64,000 nt of DNA from Primula veris (Eukaryota > Streptophyta > Magnoliopsida > Ericales > Primulaceae). Position 1 is the first letter of the stretch. Every line of letters starts with the position of its first letter. Made by a program: the position numbers and the translations under genes. The notes beneath the pieces were generated by a model. It was not told the DNA's origin. It saw nothing but the letters and a program-made list of their open reading frames with translations, and did not search any database. Of the stretch, positions 20,729 to 31,589 are shown piece after piece. The DNA is taken from assembly GCA_963682055.1 (NCBI GenBank), contig OY821740.1:42552795-42616794 (forward strand), read 5' to 3'.

Positions 20729-23449
20729 CTACAACTTGGAGTGAGCAGTGGTTCTTCTCAAGGCTATTGCTGTCTTTGAACCTGAGACTCGCCCTAAATG
20801 TTTGCAAATAAAATCTCCAGCTAACATAACCTTTTTAAGTTCGACACCTGTCGTAATTCCTAGTCCATTAAGCATATATATAACATCCTCGGTCGCAACA
20901 TTTCCCGAAGCACCCTTAGCATATGGACAACCACCAAGGCCTGACACTGATGAATCTATTGCGCTAATCCCCATCTACGATTAGAAAATTAGAACTAAAT
21001 GCTTAGCTATGCAAAAACTAAGAACTGGAGAATAACAGGATATAATGAAATAGATAGACGTGTGTAATGATTTCTATATAATGATGCGGCTGTGAGAAAC
21101 TCTGTAATTATTTCTAGTACTTTTATGGATGTTCCACTTCACTTGATCCAAATTAATGTAATTTCGAATTATGAAAATTCCCTTTGATATCTGTAAATAA
21201 AAGAATGTATGTGTAGCATTACTAGACCAAGAAATGAAAAGTGAATTCACAGCCTGATGATAGATTTTGATACAGATTTGCACCGAGCAAATTTTTAAGG
21301 TTTTTTAAAAAGGGAATGTTTCTGTTTAAAAACCTACTTTTCATGCAAAAATAAGCAGCTCTTTGATAGATTTTGATACAGATTTGCACCGAGCAAATTT
21401 CTATGGTTTATTAAAAAGGGAATGCTTCTGTTTAAAGACCTACTTTTCATGTAAAAATAAGCAGCTTTTTGACAGCGTATGCAAAGAGAAAAGTACAATA
21501 AAAGGAAACTTCTTTAAAATAAAGTTTACCTGGAGTGAGGCGAGAATATTTGAAAGAGCTTGCCCATAAGTGTCATGGAAATGAACAGCGAGATTCTCTA
21601 CAGGTACGGCATCTATAACCGATTCAAGCATAGAGATCACAGTTCCTGCAGAGAATAAATTATGAAATATACATATAAACATAATGGTGACAAGAGAAGA
21701 GACTGGAGAGGAAAGATCTTGAAGTATGTTACACATGAGATTAGATGGAATAGTACTCCGTATTATTCTATAAACTTCCCAAGTAAAAGTGTAAAACTAA
21801 TAGACGTGGCTAACTGTACCTGGAGTACCAACCCCAATAGTATCACCAAGAGAGATTTCATAGCAACCCATGTTAAAAAGTTCTTTAGCCACATATGCAA
21901 CCTTTGATGGGGTTACAGCTCCTTCAACCGGGCAGCCAACAACACACGATATGTATCTACATTAAGTATAAGAGACCAAAATTACTATAAAAAGATTACA
22001 TTCAAAATTCAAGAATCTGATTATATTTTCAAAAAATTGCGAGGTGACAAAAAGTGACAAGACAAACCCACGAACAGGTATTGAGAGCTTTCTAGCTGCA
22101 AGTACAACATCCAGATATCGAGTAAGACTATCTTTGATGCTACAATTTATGTTAGATTTTGAAAATGACTCAGATGCTGCAGCAAATATGGCCACTTCCT
22201 TGGCTCCGGCTGCAGCAGCTGCCTCAAAACCCTGAAAAATGACAAGGGACAAACAAGAATGAACAATAATAAATGTATAATTTCTTTGGTACAGTTATCC
22301 AGAAAATGACTTACTTTAAGATTAGGTGTTAAAACTGGGAACTTAGACCCTTCAAGACTCTGAATTCCATCCATGACATCCTTCGCATCTGCTAACTAGG
22401 AAAATCTAACATGCTAGTTACTTAAACCGATAAAAATAGCTATAATAGAAACGATAGAATGATATTAGGATAAGAAGTATACCTGTGGTACCCATTTTGG
22501 TGAAACAAAACTAGTAGCCTCAACAACAGGCAAACCAGAAGAAACCAGCATTTTAATCAACTCAACCTTGATATTTGTTGGCACAATTTCCTTCTCATTT
22601 TGTAGTCCATCCCTTGGACCAACTTCGACAATCTTTACATGTCTTGGTAAACTTCTTAAAATCTGCAAGTCGTATACAGTACATGCGATTATATTAAAGA
22701 AACGCGTTTTAATAGAAATCTTGCATTTTAAAATTACAGATGATAGTATGAACATAAAACAGATCGACCCACCAGCCCGAGAAAAAGCTTTCTAAGTACC
22801 AAACAAAAAGGTCGCTGGAGAATGGTCCTTCGAAGGAAAAGAGAAAATAAAGAAAACTTCACGGGACGTAACATTTAGGCTATTACCTTAGTAGTCTTAT
22901 TATCAGTACTCTGAGAGCTATAATGACAATTTGAAATATATAAACCAGCTGAGGAAGTTGTAACCCCTCTCTGTGTGTGATGTAAACTTTTTCCCTTTCT
23001 CCCGAACACAAAATTGCTCCTTAAGTTCTCGATCCTGCAGAATAAGTATCCCAATTTCAAAGTACAGAAAAGGAGATCTCCCTTGCATTTGAAAAAAAAA
23101 AGTACAGAAAAAGAGAACTAGGTTCTAGCAAATTGGGGTGATATAACTATACCAAGTCTCGATGGAACCAATGAATGTATACCATACTACAGTAGTGGTG
23201 TGATTCTCAGCTTAATTTAATTTCTTACCCTTCTTTTTGCAATGAACAATATCTCAAAGAATCAAATTTAATTTCTCCAACTTCCATGTCATCTATTCTT
23301 CCCAAAGAAGCACCCGCGTTTGGATATGAAGGTATCTGAATTTCAGAAATCAAACCTGCCAATTCCGAACTTGATGCTATTGGAACAGATGTAAAGGGTA
23401 AGAGAGACTTTAACCTTGAAAGTCCACTTAAGCTCTTTGGTACTACCAT
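20729..23449 (-). CDS. HMGCL: Hydroxymethylglutaryl-CoA lyase with C-terminal SKL
   Basis: Eight minus-strand exons (23449-23229, 23034-22887, 22662-22483, 22395-22315, 22231-22068, 21956-21820, 21645-21530, 20974-20729) join in frame to 430 aa. The enzyme cleaves HMG-CoA to acetoacetate and acetyl-CoA, the last step of leucine catabolism. Residues 132-146 read [15 protein letters not shown] (catalytic Arg140-Asp141), 332-338 HFHDTYG (metal-ligand His pair), and 361-372 [12 protein letters not shown] with active-site Cys365. The TIM barrel is complete. The first about 120 residues are poorly conserved and Ser/basic-rich, and include mitochondrial-type sequence ([19 protein letters not shown]). 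The C-terminus is TTAHSKL, a canonical peroxisomal PTS1. The ATG at 23449 follows a splice acceptor by 8 nt (CAATGCAG); the N-terminal exon is the least certain part. Confidence 0.92.
21259..21470 (+). repeat. Two-copy 106-bp tandem duplication in HMG-CoA lyase intron
   Basis: Copies at 21259-21364 and 21365-21470 both begin GATAGATTTTGATACAGATT and end with AAAATAAGCAGCT. They differ at about ten positions. The duplication lies in the last intron, between the exons at 20974 and 21530. Confidence 0.9.
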
Positions 23450-24295
23450 TAGATAAACTGCATTGCAAAAAGAAAACAAGTATGCGATAAACATTAAGCT
23501 CTCTTCATTTATTACTTATTATTGAAATTCATTAAGCTCTTTTCATTAGTCCTAACTTCAAATCAAGAGATTCAACTGCATATGTGAAAACATAATTGAC
23601 ACAATGACAGAACATTTTGTTAGCTCACAGACAAAATTGCATTAAACAGCCTTAAATGATCGAAAAATACTAAATTCCATTTCGTAATAGAAAGTGCACA
23701 AAGATAGGAAAAACAACGAAAACGGTCTTTGGATTAAGTCCGGAAATAAACCCAAACCCTTGGATGGGCTTATTCGGCTTCAGCTTCTAAGAAAATAAGC
23801 TAACTTATTTGAGGCTGAGAAAAAAAAAAGTTTGATAAGTCTAGCTCAAAACATATATCTTCCATTAATTAGAAAACAGAAAAAGCTCAGCCTTTAAGAT
23901 AACAGCTAAATGTATTACAGCTTATACGCAAATAATAAAAAGCCTGAGATTAAAATTTGTAAGCAAATAACCAGTCCAGTCCACAATATTCTCATCTTCT
24001 TCTCAACCAAATTAAGGAAAAATAATAATTTTTAAAATTAAATATTCAATTTCATCTGCTACCTTTTAGCTAAGATCATGATTTTTATTCAAATCTGCTA
24101 TCAATTTAAATGTATGTTAATTGCTAGTTGGTTTAAGGGCTTTTGAAATAAATAATCATTACTGGGTGCTATTTTATAATTTCTATATTTACTCAAAGAA
24201 ACAAAAAAAAACAGAGTTAAAATATATCAGCGTAAATTAATTAACAAAAACAATGAAAGAGATTAAAAAATTGGAGAAAGAGAGAGAGAACTAAC

Positions 24296-24380
24296 CGTAA
24301 TATGTTAGCTCTGAATTTTCGAAGAGTTTTACAAACAAAATAAAAACAACAGAAAATGAAAGGTTTTAATAACAAATGTT
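24296..24380 (-). other. Possible 5' leader exon of HMG-CoA lyase gene
   Basis: On the minus strand a stretch without ATG ends at ATTACG|GTTAG (donor at 24295). The acceptor CAATGCAG is at 23458-23465, giving a leader intron of about 0.84 kb. This is inferred from splice-site shape only; the transcription start is not identified. Confidence 0.35.
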
Positions 24381-24809
24381 ATCGATAATTAAAAGAAAAA
24401 GCTTATTTGGTCCCTGTACTTTTAAGGAAAAAGAAAAACACTAATATCTACGATTTGAAAGAGCTGTAAACAATTTATAGTGAAAAAAAAATAATATAAA
24501 CTTTTTAATACAATTCTGTAATTTATGGTACAATGTGATTTAAGGAAAATCTAGTGCGTTCTTTAATGACTCACAAAGTACACATAAGGGGGAAAATATG
24601 ATCATTTAAGTACATATTTTATATTTTGAGAATTAAATATTAAATGTATCTTTTTTTTATAATCAAGTATTAAAAGTATATGATTAAAATATCTTTTAAA
24701 CTAAGATACATAATACATATGTTCCATGATGTTACTTCTTTTTACACTTTGTTTTTAATTTTGATCATCACTGATTCTGTCTTGATATGTACCAAATATT
24801 AAACAAAAG

Positions 24810-25014
24810 AGTAATGTTATTTATATGCACAAGGTTATTTGCAAACATACACACATAGCGATGACATGGTATACAATTCATTCAGAAATCATTTTTTCTT
24901 ACCTATTCCAAAAAAAAAAAATTACATTTGAAATATGATTTTTGGATGAGTTGTATGTCATGTCATCACTATGTGTATATATTGTGTAAATAACTTTGTG
25001 CATATATCATTACT
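24810..25014. mobile_element. Hairpin MITE with ~80-bp inverted arms
   Basis: The left arm starts AGTAATGTTATTTATATGCA, and the right end, read on the opposite strand, starts AGTAATGATATATGCACAAA. The arms pair over about 80 bp, including CACATAG-GATGACATG and ACAA/CTCAT-CA-AAATCAT. The loop is an A-rich spacer near 24900. The element is about 205 bp and has no ORF. Its superfamily is not assigned because the flanking duplication is unclear. Confidence 0.7.
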
Positions 25015-25074
25015 GTAAACAAAAATCACAAATTGAGGTTTTTGATAATTAAGTTTGAGGGTATGTATTAATTA

Positions 25075-25250
25075 TTAAACAATATCTTCTTGTCCCATGA
25101 AACCATATGCAATTTTTAGCATCAAATGTTAAATTTTTAAAAATTTCATTTCGACTATTTATAAATTCTCGCCCATTTAAAATTACACGAAATGATATAG
25201 TTTTGTATAACACAATTATATAGGAGCGAAGGGACTATAATTTATAATTT
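25075..25250. mobile_element. Partial Stowaway-like MITE remnant
   Basis: Sequence such as CCATGAAACCATATGCAATT, AAAAATTTCATTTCGACTAT and GGAGCGAAGGGA resembles the internal part and right tip of the MITEs at 25957 and 53039, but the left terminus is gone. The limits are approximate. Confidence 0.35.
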
Positions 25251-27137
25251 AGGCAGCAAACTGTTTGTCATTTCATTGTTTGGGGCATTTAATGTGTTAA
25301 TATAATCTCTTCATTCTCACAAATTTCCCCAGCAAGTTTTAAATATTCACAGTAGTAGTATTTAAGAAAAATCTCAAACCCTAAATGGGATGATAGAGAA
25401 AGCTCCATAATTATACCAGGTTCTCTATATTTTTCCTCTCCCATAGTTTAATTTATTTTTTAATTTGTCTATCTCGTATATTTGTACTGCATGCTATATT
25501 AATTAGAATTACTGGAAGTTTTTCAAAAGTCGAAATTAGTGTTTCATTTGTTTATGCTTATTAAGCATGCACTAAGTCTAAGTAATTTCGTTACTAACTA
25601 TTAATAATATTGGCAATTAACAAAAACATACCCTACTCCTATTATATTATAAAAAACATACCCTCAAAAGTTAAATTACCAACATGATACCTATATATAC
25701 TTATTATTTTTCTAATTCTAATCAAACCATAATCCTAACGAAAATTTAGCTAATGAGATTGTAAAGAAATATGGCAAACTTGGAAAAATAATTGTTCTTT
25801 ATTTCTATTTGGGGTGAGAGTATCGACATATGATTACTCAAAACATATTTTTCTTTATGGTATAAAAAGTGACATGAATCAGGAACCCTATAAATTTACT
25901 AAATTTAAGGAAACACAAAATTCACCTCATATATGAGGAATGATTCACTATATTAATACCCACTCCGTCTCTAAATAATGTCCCCTACGAAATTACGTAC
26001 AATTTTGACCGATAATTTTTTCATATTTAGATTACCGGAAAAAATTATTTCAAAAGTTAATCACGTAGTTTATAGTTAGAACTATACGATGAAATTTTCA
26101 ATTTTTTCATTTCGATAATTTTGATATGAAAATTTTGATGGTCAAAATTGCATATATTTTCGTAGGGGATATTTGTTTAGGGACGGAGGGAGTATAATAG
26201 TAATAAATTATCATGTGGTCCACATTTTTGTAGTTGTAATATTGTTATGATTATTAAAAGATAAAAAAAAAATAATAATAATGTAACGTTATTATAAGTA
26301 AATTAATAAGGAAGCTGCAATTTTGTGTAAATGTAAACGGTTTATTAAAAGGTATAAAATGTGTTAGGTTTAAGGAAATGATTGATGTAGCTGATGCGGA
26401 TGCTCTGATTGTTTTATGTGGGCTTGTTTGTTTACACTTTGTAAGCTTAACTTTTGTTTTTCTTATAGATTGCTTTGGTCAGTTATCTATAAAAACTGAG
26501 CACTTTTTTTAAATTTTCTTCTGTGAAAAAAACTACTAGAAGTTATAAGCTGCATGATTTAGCTTTTTCTCAGCCTCAGATTAAGCCAGCTGAAAAATAC
26601 TTTTCTATCTACTAATCTCAAGTTCAACGCCTGAACAGTACATCAAATAATTTTAGCATTTCCTTATATGTTGTTGCACACTTCTGTAGTTGGTGTTTAT
26701 TGGTTATACCGATGTGTTACATCGTATGCATTTTGCATTACATATCAATTTACCTTAGATAAGCATAAGCAGAAGTGTTTTTTTTATAGAGAAAACGGAT
26801 ATAACTGTTCGCTGAGTGCGATCATTATTCTTTGTAAGTTTCAGATTGTATGCAAGGCCTTTCGTGTATTAGGTTAGCCTTTAACCGATCTTGTTTGCAT
26901 TCTGTATTTTTTACGGGGTTCTTACATGTTGAGTCTTTGTTGACAGTATGCAACTAGCTAGTTCACCTCAAATAAGCGTCTGCGTTAAATATCAATTACA
27001 GCATCATTTTATTCCGAGAAAATGGCTAAAACAACTTGCCTTTATGCGATTCTATTTTTCTTAAATTTTTTAGATTTTGTAAGGGGCCTTTTTTGGTCGC
27101 CGTACTTTTCAAGACGTAAAACGGTGTCGCAAGTTTT
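25251..27137. other. Divergent intergenic region upstream of GIP1
   Basis: Outside the MITE the interval is AT-rich with no credible exon. The HMG-CoA lyase gene reads left and GIP1 reads right, so both promoters lie between about 24.4 and 27.1 kb. No TATA box could be assigned with confidence. Confidence 0.4.
25957..26194. mobile_element. Stowaway-like MITE (best preserved copy)
   Basis: The ends TACCCACTCCGTCTCTAAAT and, on the opposite strand, TACTCCCTCCGTCCCTAAAC form imperfect terminal inverted repeats of about 36 bp, continuing into TCCCCTACGAAA on both sides. Length is 238 bp, TA lies at both tips, and there is no coding capacity. The CTCCCTCCGTCCC tip is typical of Tc1/mariner-derived Stowaway elements in plants. 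Confidence 0.8.
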
Positions 27138-27338
27138 ATGGACCCATCTGCTTTAAGGACAGCACGCGAATCTCTTGAGCTGGCATTTCGTATGTCAAAT
27201 ATTTTGGACACTGGGCTCGATCGCCATACTCTCTCTCTCCTCGTTGCCCTCTGTGATATGGGCATAAGTTCTGAAGCTTTGGCTATTGTTGTGAAGGAGC
27301 TCAGGTGTGATCCTCCGCCATCATCAATCGTGCCTTAG
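27138..27338 (+). CDS. GIP1: Mitotic-spindle organizing protein 1 (GCP3-interacting protein)
   Basis: A single-exon ORF of 66 aa, close to the family's usual length of about 67-80. Almost the whole protein is the MOZART1 domain: ARESLELAFRMSNILDTGLD (residues 9-28), then RHTLSLLVALCDMGISSEAL and AIVVKEL. In plants this small protein binds GCP3 of the gamma-tubulin complex and helps nucleate microtubules at the nuclear envelope and cortex. The start is the first ATG of the frame, and the C-terminus (DPPPSSIVP) is Pro-rich. It reads rightward and is convergent with the first TBL gene. Confidence 0.93.
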   Translation: MDPSALRTARESLELAFRMSNILDTGLDRHTLSLLVALCDMGISSEALAIVVKELRCDPPPSSIVP

Positions 27339-28384
27339 ATTTATTTTTCTGCTTAAAAGGCGAAAGGGAAAGGTACACTTGTGCTTTACCTTTGTTTTTA
27401 TTTTGTGCGGTTTAGACTGTATTCAAATAATTGTTGCTCTTTGCATAGAAATTAATTGCCGTCTTCTTGTCTACTGTCTGTGGTTCTCTTTCCTCACCTT
27501 TGGGTCGATATTTAATGTTGGGAGTTAGTTTTCTACTTTAAAGTTATACATTTATCTTGTTACATTCCATATTTGAGCGGTTGAATTTTTTTGCGCATTT
27601 CCCAACTGACAATTAGAGCTGTAGTAACTTAGTAAAGTTTGATGGGTAAGGGTTGATTCTGATTTACATGCAGTGAAATTTGAAATTCTTTGCTAAAGAA
27701 ATAAATAAAGTACCCGAAGACTGAATTCGTCATCTGAGTAACTCTCTGGATGACCTGTAGGTTACGTGTGTTTCGTAGTTTCAGAGGGTGGTCACCTGTT
27801 GGGGTTTGGCTTGAGGGTTTTCAGATTTATATCAAATATTTTGTGCTCCAAAGTTTATTTTTTCCTAAGCAACAGCCGACTCCCCTCTTTAATTTCACCT
27901 ATAGGGCGAGAACATAAAAGGTCGTAATTCCTAAGAGAATGTTTTGCTGTACGGATAGAATCGAGATCAACCTTCACACAATGTGAACAAGATAATGAGG
28001 ATTGCAAGTTATAGAAACTGATATTTGAGGTCAACTTTTCTGGATAGTGATACTTAATTTCTCTGAAAATAGTATGGAGTTTAAAAGTTAAATTCTAATT
28101 AAATTAGCGGGAGTGCGAGACTTCTGAACTAAAAAAAAGCTACAAATAATGCTAAAAGAAGAAAGACCACGCCAGATTTCTCCTCCTTAAAAAAAGTATC
28201 TTCCAGAAGTCTGCCAAAATGATCAATTGTCACTCGATTTCGAAAACATCGATTCCTTATCTTGCAAAAGGATTCTCAATTGACCGATTGTCATTTGATT
28301 TCAGAAAACATTGATTAACAGACCATCATGATGCCAAAGGCTGTATGAATTAAGTTTACCATGTATACGGTCGTGAAAAATTGA
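27339..28384. other. Convergent spacer between GIP1 and TBL copy A
   Basis: The left part is presumably the GIP1 3' UTR. Around 28218-28312 a short imperfect direct repeat occurs: GATCAATTGTCACTCGATTT and GACCGATTGTCATTTGATTT, each followed by a version of CGAAAACATCGATT. No gene is seen. Confidence 0.45.
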
Positions 28385-29861
28385 TCATTTTCCTATTCTT
28401 TCCCATTTTAATTTGTGGAACAAAAATTCGTTTAACATGTCCCCAGGTCCAGGTAAACACCAGTGCAAACAGTCCAAGAATTTGCTCTTGGTGTACATAT
28501 TCGGATGCCCATCCGGTCTCAAATACATAGCATCGGTGATATCCAACAAATCAAAATTCAACCCTCTTGTTTTCCCTTTCTTTTTTGCAACCCAGAATTC
28601 CTCTTTTTGAAGCATATAATATGTACCGATTAGCTCGTTGTACTCTATTTCTTCCTTCTCGTATGGCCGTTTCCTTGCACAAAATCCTAACCCCTTCACC
28701 TTCCCGGGCTCAAAGTGTGCAGGGGAAACCGTCCTGAGAAACACCTTCCCTCTGAAGTTCTTTAAAGCGATTAGTGTATTGAAAGTGGTTTTGAAGGCCA
28801 TCCTATACCCGTAATACTGATCAAGTTCGGTTATGTTTTCTTGTTTGCACATGTTACATCCCACCACCTTACCCTTTCTGTAGAATATTAGTGATTTAGT
28901 GAACCAATGCGCAGATGAGATGATAACGTAGTCGAATTTCTCAATATGTGCCGCCCATGTCATGTCGGGCTCATCCAAATATAGATGAATGGGTTTATTT
29001 GTCCAGGAAAATGCACTAAATGCACTTTCGGATTTTATCAAATGTACACTAGAAAAATTTGCCAAGGTGAAATCATACTCGGGGTAGTACCAACTTATGA
29101 AGCTCTCTTTGTTTGTATTTGTTTCATTTGTATATCGAGTTACCTATTCAAAAAAAGTGCAGAAGACTAACTATTAGAGTTGTGTTATAGCCTTATAGAG
29201 ATAACACAGAAACGTCAGCGGAAATCATTGTTATGAAGAAGTATTTTACGTGGTAAAACTTGTTATTGAGACGGATGTCAGATACTGCTACGATAATAAC
29301 AACGAGAAGGATGAAGAGCGATTAAGTAACGGAATGCTAGGTAAAAACGAAAATAAATTCTGTCCTAGGCAGCCATTATGACCGAGATGACACTAATTCT
29401 ACATATAGATATATACTTACACTGCTCAAAAGGCATCCAAGGGACTGCATTTGATTTCTTGCCAGTGAGTCCCCAACAAAGGCTATGGATTTCCCTCGAA
29501 CAAGCTCCAAAAACTGTGCACCATCAAAGCGAGCCAACTCGCACTCATCGGGTTGCCATCGCCACTTCATGAACTCGGTATCTGGTCTTCCATTTCTCAT
29601 ACAATTTTGCCTTTCATCAATGACACATTGTGTTTCATTCGTGTAATAAGGCCCTTCTGGCCACGGTACCCATTTCCCGCTAGATATGTCACATTTCTCT
29701 TTTTGTTTAACGCATTTCCCGTCATGTCTAAACAATTGCCTCGGATAGTATATGTTTACACCCATATTTTCAAATGGAATAAAGATTAGGAGAACTAATG
29801 CTATAGTAATCAGGAGTGCTAATGCATTTTTGTAGAAACTAAAGTTCTGAGATACGCTCAT
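28385..29861 (-). CDS. Trichome-birefringence-like protein, tandem copy A (TBL19-22 type)
   Basis: Two exons (29861-29421 and 29143-28385; intron 277 bp) give 399 aa. Residues 13-30 are one membrane segment (type II, Golgi). The N-terminal TBL domain follows ([30 protein letters not shown]), then [17 protein letters not shown] with the GDS triad at 130-132, and the PMR5N/DUF231 region ending in [12 protein letters not shown] with the D-x-x-H pair at Asp371 and His374. By family it should O-acetylate a cell-wall polysaccharide such as xyloglucan or xylan. Oddity: the block after DxxH reads DMLNEF, whereas copies B and C have DTWNEF. The neighbouring copies B and C share the same exon structure. 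Confidence 0.9.
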
Positions 29862-31380
29862 TGTAAGATCCCGAAGGTAAACCTGAAATAATCTTAAATG
29901 GAAGGAAAAAGTGACAAAAAAATATTTAATGTAGATTTTTATTTCGTTAAAAAATTATTTAAGTTAGCAAACCAAAGTGCAAATGGATTCAAAGAAGAGA
30001 CATACCAAGCTAATAAAAAAGACATACTGAAAAAGTATATCAAACATCATCAATTATCTTTTAATAGTCTGTAACTCCATTGTCGAAGACCATTCTGTGT
30101 CATCTTTAACAAATTTTTTAAAATTTTGGATTACAGCATTAAATGCAAAAAGAAACTTAATTACTATTATATAACGACTTCTGCATTTAATCAAAGAATT
30201 AAATGCTTATAACCATTGCATGTTGAAGTAAGCTTGTTTATTTTTGAATAAGTTACTTAATAATTAAAGTGGAGAAAAATGTTCTTTCATGCATCCCGCA
30301 TATAATATTTTATAATGAGCAACTGAAGCAATGCAATTCTCGAAGAAGAATAACAACCTGCGTTGAAATTGTGGCAACAAGAATGTTACTGTAGACGAGG
30401 AAAATTACCACTTAGTGGCTAGTTTTATAAAATAATTATCTTAATTAATGATATAAATAGAATATACAAATCCCATTATGTGCCGCTAATTCGGCTCTTT
30501 CTGCCTCCGCCAGCCATTCCCTTTACCGTCCCTAGATACGTTGACCTCCACGAGAACAAGCCATGGTTAACTAGATTTTGAGCTGAATTAGATTGCAAAA
30601 GCAATATCTAACCCATAAGATCGAGCATAAGAAAAGCTTTCAGTTTGTTGCATGTACGGTCTTAATTCTTGCTTTGTTTGTAGCGTAATTTCTGTGGAAC
30701 AATTTGCGAGTATTTTGCGTTTTTTTTTTCTCAATCGTGTCATGTTTGATTAGTATTGACAAATAACCTTCTGTACTTCTTACTTTCATTCTGATTGTTG
30801 ATTTGTTTTAGTTAAGAATCGGTTAACTATATAACTTTATGACTTATTATTTGTCTGCATACAACTATACAAGACGACGTGAAATTGTCACAGCCAAAAA
30901 AACGCAGAACTAGTTTTCTAGGCTGAGGTTGGTCAGAAACTCGTCATTATATGTATTTTCGACGACTTTTGATTGCACTTGACAAACTTGTGAGAGATAC
31001 AATTTTCCCCGATCTCCCTGCATTGTTTTCAAGACTGCCAAGAGCTATATATGTAACTTGAATAGACTTTGAAATGTGAAGAATAGGAACTAGACATAGG
31101 TTTATCAAGCGTTATTGGAAGTTGGAAACTAGGCCCCGTTTTTTTTCTTAAGGGCAAGGTTGTCTCATCTACCTTCGATCGCCTTCTCGATTTTAGGCAT
31201 AGCTGTGATTCTACATAGAAGCAACTTTTGAGAAGTGGAGGGGGACATAATTTTTTTTTTTGCATAATTAGTGTGATATTAATAAAGATAATTTGAAGGA
31301 AAATATTGTATAGACATTAGCAATTTCACATTGTTGTCAATAAGGGAAGAAAAGGTTGAAGGATTCAACGAGGAAGAATA

Positions 31381-31417
<37 letters not shown>

Positions 31418-31589
31418 CATACTAATTCAAAATCGAAACATCTTCGAAAAAGAACAAGGACGTATGCTTTGCTTTTCACACAAAGAACGAAGAAAAAGGA
31501 AGACGAGCATGATATACAAGTCGACAATAAGCAAAAGCCTGCTTATAAGGTGACCTAAAATGTCCCGCGCTTTCAAAAACTTTGCAATG
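29862..31589. other. Spacer upstream of TBL copy A and downstream of copy B
   Basis: The promoter of copy A should lie here. A small GC-richer island at 30485-30600 can be read as a short peptide (PRYVDLHENKPWLTRF) but is isolated. A (TA)n tract sits at about 31384-31412. No complete gene is seen. Confidence 0.4.
31384..31412. repeat. (TA)n microsatellite
   Basis: About 14 TA units lie 180 bp beyond the stop codon of TBL copy B. Confidence 0.85.
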
